64,000 nt of DNA from Methanothrix sp. (lineage in GTDB: Archaea > Halobacteriota > Methanosarcinia > Methanotrichales > Methanotrichaceae). A program made the position numbers and the translations under genes. The DNA is taken from the NCBI GenBank assembly GCA_026394555.1, contig JAPKXZ010000074.1, positions 92,424 to 156,423 of the forward strand, given 5' to 3'. The notes beneath the pieces are model-generated. The model saw only the letters and a list, made by a program, of their open reading frames with translations, was not told the DNA's origin and did not search any database. Below, piece after piece: positions 58,611 through 64,000 of this stretch. Positions within the stretch are counted from its first letter, which is position 1. Each line of letters begins with the position of its first letter.

Positions 58611-59738
58611 CTATATATGTAGCGCTGATGCCGCAGCCGTCTCTTTTCTCTGCGCTATGCGATATCCTGTGACCACCATTCTCTTTCCGGCCAGGATTCG
58701 ATCCATCTCTAGGTCGCCCGTATCCACCAATAATCGTGGCAGCTCCGCCAGCTTATGGGGCGTAGATACGATTATCAAATTCTCCACACCTATGCGTCGC
58801 AGGACAGAAGCGCTGATCTGCTGGCTGCCTCGTCCCAATATGAAGCCTTGAGCGCCGATGGGGCTGACAATGACCTTAACGCTCTTTTCTCGGTCCAGCA
58901 AAGCCAAAAGGTCTCTCTCCGAGGCGTCCTTCTGCTGTAGCCTTCCCTCCTGAATAACGTCCACGCCAAGCAGGGTCTTCTCCACGCCTAAAAGCTCGGC
59001 AATCCTGGCGGTAGTCGTTCCCGCCCCTAAAATGTAGGCAGAGCCGTCTCTCATGAATTCGGAGGCAAAGAGTGCGATCTGATCCTTGAACTCCTCCTCG
59101 CTTGCGGAGCTGTAGATTCTCTTTCGCTCCTGCACCAGCACAGGTTGGTAGGGCGTTTTGGCTATGGCATAAAGCCTGGTCTGCAGCTCTCCGGCCCGGT
59201 AGAGCTCCTCGTCCACATCTACAATCTCCGTATCACGGGCCAAAAGTTCGCCCCGCACAAAGCCCAGAGCCAGCTCTGCTGCGGCCTGGGGACTGATGGC
59301 AAAGACACCGGAATGCATCTTCACTCCCGCCGGGATGCCCAGGATGGGGCGCAGGCCTGCGGCGTTGGCCACGTCTCGCGCCGTTCCGTCCCCTCCGCAA
59401 AATAGGATTAAATCGACGCCGTTTTCCAGGAAGGCCCGGCAAGCCAGTTTCGTATCCTCTGAGCTGGACTCTCTAGCGGCTGTGTAGGCCACAGTGTATG
59501 GCAGGCCGCATTGCAGCAGTACATTTTCACCCATCTCGCCGCTGGCGGCAAAAAAGAGGAGGCTCGGCTCCTGGGAAAGCAAATGCAGGCACGCGCGTGC
59601 GCGCACGGCTGCCTGGGGCTTTGCGCCCCTGGCCAGGGCAGCAGCCGCCAGGCCGTCCGTGCCTTTCAAGCCCACGGCCCCGCCCATGCCAGCTATGGGA
59701 TTGATCAGAAATCCGATCTTTCCCACTCTTGCAACCAT
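58611..59738 (-). CDS. ATP-NAD kinase-like protein (AcoX/NAD kinase family)
   Basis: The 375-residue protein belongs to the ATP-NAD/AcoX kinase superfamily. Its N-terminus is GKIGFLINPIAGMGGAVGLK; the diagnostic loop is LFCGGDGTARDVANAAGL (GGDGT), followed by GIPAGVKMHSGVFAISP; the C-terminal half (from about residue 230) resembles the AcoX-like extension with SAYILGAGTTTARIAELLGV. The phosphorylated substrate is unknown; it need not be NAD. Its ATG at 59738 shares one base with the trpB2 stop (TGATG), showing tight coupling. The MFS gene follows within 6 bp. Confidence 0.85.
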   Translation of the reverse strand: MVARVGKIGFLINPIAGMGGAVGLKGTDGLAAAALARGAKPQAAVRARACLHLLSQEPSLLFFAASGEMGENVLLQCGLPYTVAYTAARESSSEDTKLACRAFLENGVDLILFCGGDGTARDVANAAGLRPILGIPAGVKMHSGVFAISPQAAAELALGFVRGELLARDTEIVDVDEELYRAGELQTRLYAIAKTPYQPVLVQERKRIYSSASEEEFKDQIALFASEFMRDGSAYILGAGTTTARIAELLGVEKTLLGVDVIQEGRLQQKDASERDLLALLDREKSVKVIVSPIGAQGFILGRGSQQISASVLRRIGVENLIIVSTPHKLAELPRLLVDTGDLEMDRILAGKRMVVTGYRIAQRKETAAASALHI

Positions 59739-61090
59739 CAAACCCGGGGCAGCTTAGCCAGGGACTGCTTGACCAGATCGGCTGGATACTCGTAGTCCAC
59801 CAGTTTGCCGTCGTTGTAGGCATCATAGGCAGCCATGTCGAAGTGGCCGTGTCCGGTTAGGGAGATGAAGATGGTCTTGGCTTCGCCCGTCTTCTTGCAC
59901 CTTCGTGCCTCGTCAATGGCGGGCTTGATGGCGTGAGCCGCTTCCGGAGCTGGAATTATGCCTTCGCTGCGAGCAAAGAGGGTGGCAGCTTCGAAGACCT
60001 CGTTCTGCTGCAGAGCCGTGGCCTCAATCAGGCCGTCGTGCACCAGATTGCAAAGCAAGGGGGCATCACCGTGGTAGCGCAGGCCTCCGGCATGGATGCC
60101 GGGCGGAATGAAGTCATGTCCCAAAGTGAACATCTTGATCACAGGAGCCATGCCGGCCGTGTCGCCGAAGTCGTAGGCATAAAGCCCTTTGGTGAGTGAG
60201 GGACAGGCGGATGGCTCGCAGGCCACCATGCGTAGGTCCTTCTTGTCCTTCAGCTTGTCTGGTATGAAGGGGAAGACCATACCCGGGAAGTTGCTTCCTC
60301 CACCGCAGCAGCCGTACATGATATCCGGATAGTCGTCGGCCAGATCGAACTGCTTCTTCAGCTCCAGACCTTCGATGGTTTGATGGAGCAGAACATGGTT
60401 GAGCACGGAGCCCAGGGCGTAATTGGTATCACTGTGGCTGGCTGCGTCCTCCACTGCCTCGGAGATGGCGATGCCCAAAGAGCCCGGGGTGCCCGGCATC
60501 TCGGCCAGGATCTTTCTGCCGAAATTGGTCTTATCGGACGGGCTGGCGAAGCAATCTGCGCCCCAGACGCGCATGGCGCTCTTACGGTAGGGCTTGCTGT
60601 CGAAACTTGATCGGACCATGTAAACGGTGCACTTCAGGCCGAAGAGGCAGGTGGCCAAAGAGAGAGCCGAGCCCCACTGCCCGGCGCCCGTCTCCGTGGC
60701 CAGCCGCTCAATGCCCTCCTTCATGTTGTAGTAGGCCTGGGGTACGGCAGTATTGGGCTTGTGGCTGCCGGCCGGACTTACACCCTCATATTTGTAGTAG
60801 ATCTTGGCAGGAGTCTGCAATGCCTTCTCCAGGGCAGCAGCCCGGTAGAGGGGCGTAGGCCTCCAGAGCCGGTAGATGTCGCGTACCTCTTCCGGGATGT
60901 CTATCCAGCGATCGGTGCTCATCTCCTGTTGGATGAGAGCTTTGGGAAAGATCATTTCCATATCCCTGGCAGAGAGGGGCTTTAGCGTCCCGGGATGCAG
61001 AGGCGGGTCCAGGGGGGTGGGCATATCGGCGGCTACGTTGTACCACTTTTTGGGGATCTCTTCCTCGTCGAGCAAATACTTGATCTTCAT
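59738..61090 (-). CDS. Tryptophan synthase beta chain-like protein, TrpB2 type
   Basis: The 450-residue PLP enzyme belongs to the TrpB2 group, which is longer than normal TrpB (about 400). PLP lysine is Lys111 in [18 protein letters not shown]; the Gly-rich phosphate loop is [18 protein letters not shown]; and [15 protein letters not shown] is the substrate loop. N-terminal residues [20 protein letters not shown] are typical of TrpB2. It converts indole (or O-phosphoserine-type donors) and serine to tryptophan, possibly without a TrpA partner; none is next to it. GGAG precedes the ATG at 61090 by eight bases; a GTG at 61099 is an alternative. It is coupled to the NAD-kinase-like gene. Confidence 0.93.
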   Translation of the reverse strand: MKIKYLLDEEEIPKKWYNVAADMPTPLDPPLHPGTLKPLSARDMEMIFPKALIQQEMSTDRWIDIPEEVRDIYRLWRPTPLYRAAALEKALQTPAKIYYKYEGVSPAGSHKPNTAVPQAYYNMKEGIERLATETGAGQWGSALSLATCLFGLKCTVYMVRSSFDSKPYRKSAMRVWGADCFASPSDKTNFGRKILAEMPGTPGSLGIAISEAVEDAASHSDTNYALGSVLNHVLLHQTIEGLELKKQFDLADDYPDIMYGCCGGGSNFPGMVFPFIPDKLKDKKDLRMVACEPSACPSLTKGLYAYDFGDTAGMAPVIKMFTLGHDFIPPGIHAGGLRYHGDAPLLCNLVHDGLIEATALQQNEVFEAATLFARSEGIIPAPEAAHAIKPAIDEARRCKKTGEAKTIFISLTGHGHFDMAAYDAYNDGKLVDYEYPADLVKQSLAKLPRV

Positions 61091-61150
61091 CTGGGACACT
61101 CCATCTTTAAACTACGATGTGATCTTGTGTACATCGTTGTTATTATCTGA

Positions 61151-61160
61151 TTTATTTAAA
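61151..61160. promoter_or_regulatory. TATA-like element between trpB2 and aksD
   Basis: TTTATTTAAA is TATA-like on both strands in the 139-bp divergent spacer. It could start transcription to the right near 61185 and to the left near 61127, giving short leaders for both genes. Confidence 0.4.
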
Positions 61161-61229
61161 GGCTTTGAATGGGTTGAAAGAGTTTTCGCAGGATACTATT
61201 TTGGGCGGGAAGGTAAGGATTTATTTATC

Positions 61230-62519
61230 ATGGATGAGATGGCTTTTGCCATGAGTGGCCAAACCCTGTCTGAGAAGATATTTTCCAAAGCCTCGCAAAA
61301 AGAGGTACATGCTGGCGAGTTCGTCATGGCGGACATAGACGGTGCCATGATCCACGACATCACCGGCCCGCTGGCGGTCAAGGGATTTTATGAGATCGCG
61401 GGCAGGGATGCCCGGGTCTGGGACCCTGCCAGAATCGTCCTTCTCTTCGATCATCAGGTTCCTGCGGACAGCCTGAAGGCGGCGGAGAATCATATCATGC
61501 TGCGCAAGTTCGCGCAGGAGCAGGGCATCTTAAACTACGACATATTCTGCGGCGTATGCCATCAAGTCATGCCGGAGAAGGGGCATGTGCTGCCAGGGCA
61601 AATCATCCTGGGTACAGACTCGCATACCTGCACCTACGGAGCTTTGGGGGCTTTCGCCACCGGCGTCGGATCTACGGACATGTCATCCGTCTTTGCCACG
61701 GGCAAGCTCTGGTTCATGGTGCCCAAAACCCTGCAGATAATGATTGAAGGAAGGCTGCCCTCCCGCGTCACCTCCAAGGACGCAGTGCTGAAGATCATTG
61801 GCGATATCGGGGCGGACGGAGCGAACTATCTGGCCTGCGAATTCCTGGGCGAGGCCGCGGCGCGCATGAGCATCCCGGAGAGAATGACGGTATCCAACAT
61901 GGCCATTGAGATGGGGGCCAAGGCCGGCATCTTCGAGACGGATGAGACCACCATAAAGTATCTGGAGGGCCGGGTGAAGGATCGCGCTGCCATTCGAGAG
62001 GGAATTGTGCGAACCGATGAGGATGCCGCCTTTACCAGGAAGAGCTGGAATGTCAGCGATCTGGAGCCGCAAATTGCATTGCCCCACAACGTGGACAATG
62101 TTTTGCCGGTAAGCCGGGTGCCGGAGACGAAGCTCGATCAGGTCTTCCTGGGCTCGTGCACCAACGGCCGATTCGAGGACCTCTTGCTCGCCTCGCAGAT
62201 GATGAAGGGCGAGCCTGTGGCCAAGGGCGTGCGCATGATTGTGGTGCCCGCCAGCCGGGAGGAGTACATGAAATGTCTGCATGCTGGCCTCATAGAGAAG
62301 TTCATGGAGGCGGGGGCCATGTTTGAGTCGGCCTGCTGCGGGCCGTGCATGGGCGGGTCCTTTGGACTTTTAGGCGCGGGCGAGCGCTGCCTCTCCACGT
62401 CCAACCGAAACTTCGTGGGACGGCAGGGCAGCCCTCAGGCATTTGTCTACCTCTGCTCGCCCGCTACAGCCGGTGCCAGCGCCATCACCGGGTACATCAC
62501 CGACCCACGGGAGATTTGA
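61230..62519 (+). CDS. aksD: 3-isopropylmalate/homoaconitate dehydratase large subunit (AksD/LeuC)
   Basis: The 429-residue aconitase-family large subunit contains [35 protein letters not shown] and [10 protein letters not shown], which supply the three Cys ligands of a 4Fe-4S cluster. In methanogens such subunits act in leucine synthesis (LeuC) or in the homoaconitase steps of coenzyme B synthesis (AksD); AksA at 13055 makes the second reading attractive, but distinction is uncertain. The small subunit (LeuD/AksE) is not adjacent. I used the ATG at 61230; ATGs at 61239 or 61251 are also possible, the last matching the usual short start [13 protein letters not shown] longer frame from 60876 runs through non-homologous sequence. 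Confidence 0.9.
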   Translation: MDEMAFAMSGQTLSEKIFSKASQKEVHAGEFVMADIDGAMIHDITGPLAVKGFYEIAGRDARVWDPARIVLLFDHQVPADSLKAAENHIMLRKFAQEQGILNYDIFCGVCHQVMPEKGHVLPGQIILGTDSHTCTYGALGAFATGVGSTDMSSVFATGKLWFMVPKTLQIMIEGRLPSRVTSKDAVLKIIGDIGADGANYLACEFLGEAAARMSIPERMTVSNMAIEMGAKAGIFETDETTIKYLEGRVKDRAAIREGIVRTDEDAAFTRKSWNVSDLEPQIALPHNVDNVLPVSRVPETKLDQVFLGSCTNGRFEDLLLASQMMKGEPVAKGVRMIVVPASREEYMKCLHAGLIEKFMEAGAMFESACCGPCMGGSFGLLGAGERCLSTSNRNFVGRQGSPQAFVYLCSPATAGASAITGYITDPREI

Positions 62520-62534
62520 TTAATAGTAATTTCG

Positions 62535-62602
62535 CTTTGTGTCTTTGTGCCTTTGTGGTTAGATCTCACTACGATTCACCACAAAGACACAAAGTCACAA
62601 AG
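62535..62602. repeat. Inverted 'CACAAAG' repeat, family B, copy 2
   Basis: The left arm CTTTGTGTCTTTGTGCCTTT (62535-62559 in full) pairs with the right arm at 62578-62602 in 23 of 25 positions around an 18-nt loop. Each arm is itself an approximate triplication of CTTTGTG. It lies between aksD and truA. The same units occur near 2942. Confidence 0.8.
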
Positions 62603-62626
62603 ACGACGATTTCTAGGATAATTTAG

Positions 62627-63427
62627 ATGAAGGTTGCACTCAAGCTCGCCTACCTGGGCGACAACTACTACGGCTTTCAGAAGCAGCCAGATCTGGTCAC
62701 AGTCGATTCCGTGGTTAGGAAGGCGCTGGCCCAAATCGGTGTCATTCACGGCGACTTCTGCTACGCAGGAAGGACGGACCGGGGCGTCTCGGCTCTGGGC
62801 CAGGTGATCGACTTTTGGATCGATGAGGACAAGGCCAAGTTGACCCGACCACGCTGCGTGAACGGGCGGCTGCCCCGTGACATCTGGACCTGGGCCTGGG
62901 CCAAAGCCCCCATAGGTTTCAGTGCCCGCTGGAATGCCCAGTGGCGGGAGTACCGTTATCTTTTATGGCATCCGGGCCTCGACCTGGAGAGGATGCACGC
63001 GGCAGCAGCGCAGCTCTTGGGCGAGCACGACTTTAGAAACTTCTCCTCAGCCAAGGTGGATACGGTGAAGACGGTGCAAAAATTGCAGATCTCTGAGGTG
63101 GGCGGGCTTTTCGTCTTCGACATTCGGGCCAACGGCTTTCTCTGGAATATGGTGCGAAAGATAGTGGGCGCTCTGGAGAAGGTAGGGGCGGGCCAGAAGG
63201 AGATGAGCTGGTTCTCCGACCTGCTCTGCCCAGAGCTGAACCACGGCGCGCCCACCGCCCCGGCGGATGGGCTGATCCTCATGGATGTGGGCTACGAGGG
63301 GCTGGACTGGCAGGTGGACGAGTACTCCCGAGCGCGGGCGGCGACGGCCTTGGGCGCGACGGTGCAGAGCAGGATGGCCAGGGCGAGCGTGGCCAGGGTG
63401 ATGGAAAGGGCGATGACGAAGGAATGA
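62627..63427 (+). CDS. truA: tRNA pseudouridine synthase TruA
   Basis: The 266-residue enzyme isomerises uridines at positions 38-40 of the tRNA anticodon arm. The catalytic Asp51 lies in CYAGRTDRGVSALGQVIDF, and the second domain includes AHDFRNFS-like EHDFRNFSSAKV and FDIRANGFLWNMVRKIVGAL. The start is MKVALKLAYLGDNYYGFQKQ. The gene follows a family B repeat by 24 bp. The length is typical of archaeal TruA. Confidence 0.95.
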   Translation: MKVALKLAYLGDNYYGFQKQPDLVTVDSVVRKALAQIGVIHGDFCYAGRTDRGVSALGQVIDFWIDEDKAKLTRPRCVNGRLPRDIWTWAWAKAPIGFSARWNAQWREYRYLLWHPGLDLERMHAAAAQLLGEHDFRNFSSAKVDTVKTVQKLQISEVGGLFVFDIRANGFLWNMVRKIVGALEKVGAGQKEMSWFSDLLCPELNHGAPTAPADGLILMDVGYEGLDWQVDEYSRARAATALGATVQSRMARASVARVMERAMTKE

Positions 63428-63508
63428 GTTTAATCGCTCCACCAATGCAGGGATTCTTTCTGCAATTGCAGAGATGTGTATCTTCCTGATTCTATCGACA
63501 GGCGCGCC

Positions 63509-63838
63509 TTACATTTTCTCTTTCACAATGGCTTCTACTTCATCCATAAACTCTGGTCGGCTCATCTCTTGTAGCTCTTCCGGGGTGAAGAATTCATACC
63601 AATCATACGGTCTAACTACAAGAACAGACCTGCCGTCCTTTTCCATCTTCTCGATGTGAACCAGCTTCGATTTTTCCAAACGTCTAACCGAGGCATATGT
63701 TTTGCCGTTGCTCCAGGCCATCAGCTTGGCCAAAGAATATACGCTCTCTCCGGGACTATTCTCGATTACATCGTAGAGCTCCAGGTCGGTATCAATCCCC
63801 TTGTCCTCGACGGCTTGAATGGCCTGTGCGATGCTCAT
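63509..63838 (-). CDS. Small winged-helix (MarR-like) putative regulator, 109 aa
   Basis: The 109-residue protein has a helix-turn-helix region (ESVYSLAKLMAWSNGKTYAS then VRRLEKSKLVHIEKM) followed by a beta-wing (GRSVLVVRPYDWYEFF) and a helical tail (TPEELQEMSRPEFMDEVEAI). It resembles small archaeal HTH proteins that control nearby genes. I took the ATG at 63838 because a TATA box lies 27 bp upstream, so the transcript would be leaderless; the ATG at 63853 is the alternative. It is convergent with truA. The target is unknown. Confidence 0.7.
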   Translation of the reverse strand: MSIAQAIQAVEDKGIDTDLELYDVIENSPGESVYSLAKLMAWSNGKTYASVRRLEKSKLVHIEKMEKDGRSVLVVRPYDWYEFFTPEELQEMSRPEFMDEVEAIVKEKM

Positions 63839-63860
63839 GATATGAATACTCATTGGAAGT

Positions 63861-63870
63861 TATTTAAAAC
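63861..63870 (-). promoter_or_regulatory. TATA box for the small HTH gene
   Basis: The minus strand reads GTTTTAAATA. Its centre is about 27 bp from the ATG at 63838, the spacing for a leaderless start. Confidence 0.5.
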
Positions 63871-63949
63871 CTTAACTCTTCTTAATTAGGGAACATATTT
63901 TCTTCAATCTCACTTGATGCATTCGATTTCTCTCCTATTAACAGCAAGT

Positions 63950-64000
63950 TATTTATAATAGTACATTCCCTATATATGGAATATGGAACCCTGGGCAAAA
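63950..64000 (+). other. Probable promoter and start of a gene cut by the window edge
   Basis: TATTTATAATA (63950-63960) is a TATA-like box. Two ATG codons follow, at 63976 and 63983; the second lies about 27 bp from the TATA centre and would begin M-E-P-W-A-K. No more of the gene is visible, so this is only a pointer. The stretch 63854-63949 otherwise holds nothing that I can identify. Confidence 0.3.

Noticed and set aside
60876-61229. N-terminal extension of the aksD frame
   Set aside because: It lies antisense to trpB2 and across the promoter region, and has no homology to the dehydratase family.
1-64000. tRNA, rRNA, CRISPR arrays and transposases
   Set aside because: I looked for T-arm motifs, regularly spaced repeats and transposase-like proteins and found none that hold up; T-arm-like strings (for example near 26810) are inside coding sequence.

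Overview
The window looks like chromosome of a methanogenic archaeon of the Methanosarcinales/Methanotrichales, most probably a Methanothrix (Methanosaeta)-like organism. This is inferred from the A-type ATP synthase operon in the order H-I-K-E-C-F-A-B-D-G, an archaeal RuBisCO, a bifunctional fructose-bisphosphate aldolase/phosphatase, AksA/AksD-type enzymes of coenzyme B biosynthesis, an archaeal RibD-like reductase, cobyric acid synthase, a tungsten-type aldehyde:ferredoxin oxidoreductase, many TATA boxes 25-30 bp before apparently leaderless starts, and GGAGG/GGTGATC-type ribosome sites elsewhere. I see no tRNA, rRNA, transposase or CRISPR array.

1-9.2 kb: small accessory genes (orphan HicB, secreted nuclease, lamin-tail protein, secreted unknowns), two universal stress proteins, a four-CBS protein, a DUF169 protein, a riboflavin-pathway reductase and an amidohydrolase sharing a compact divergent promoter. 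Intergenic regions carry two dispersed repeat families. 9.2-14.3 kb: cobyric acid synthase, a fusion of a Dph6-type PP-loop ligase with a glutamine amidotransferase, a methyltransferase and AksA.

14.3-38.5 kb is a large surface-glycan island. It holds a flippase; a complete pseudaminic-acid operon (PseB-C-methylase-F-G-H-SDR-I); methyltransferases and glycosyltransferases; an asparagine-synthase-like amidotransferase; GlmU-like and GlmS enzymes supplying UDP-GlcNAc; and a Wbp-like operon (GlmU-like, WbpE, WbpB, WbpD, WbpA, glycosyltransferase) expected to make a UDP-2,3-diacetamido-2,3-dideoxy-glucuronic acid. UDP-GlcNAc is the common precursor of both branches. Two adjacent genes here have damaged or non-canonical 5' ends (AUC for AsnB; no usable upstream start for the next glycosyltransferase).

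38.6-43.2 kb: two visibly AT-rich secreted/membrane unknowns and a winged-helix-like regulator. 43.3-48.3 kb: central carbon genes, namely AOR with a four-cluster ferredoxin, and FBP aldolase/phosphatase divergent from a short RuBisCO that keeps every catalytic residue. 48.4-57.1 kb: the complete A-type ATP synthase operon, including a 59-residue last subunit. 57.1-61.1 kb (minus strand): TrpB2, a NAD-kinase-like protein, and an MFS transporter gene broken by a 74-bp insertion bounded by 37-bp direct repeats. 61.2-64 kb: AksD/LeuC-type dehydratase large subunit, TruA, a small HTH protein, and probably the start of another gene at the right edge.
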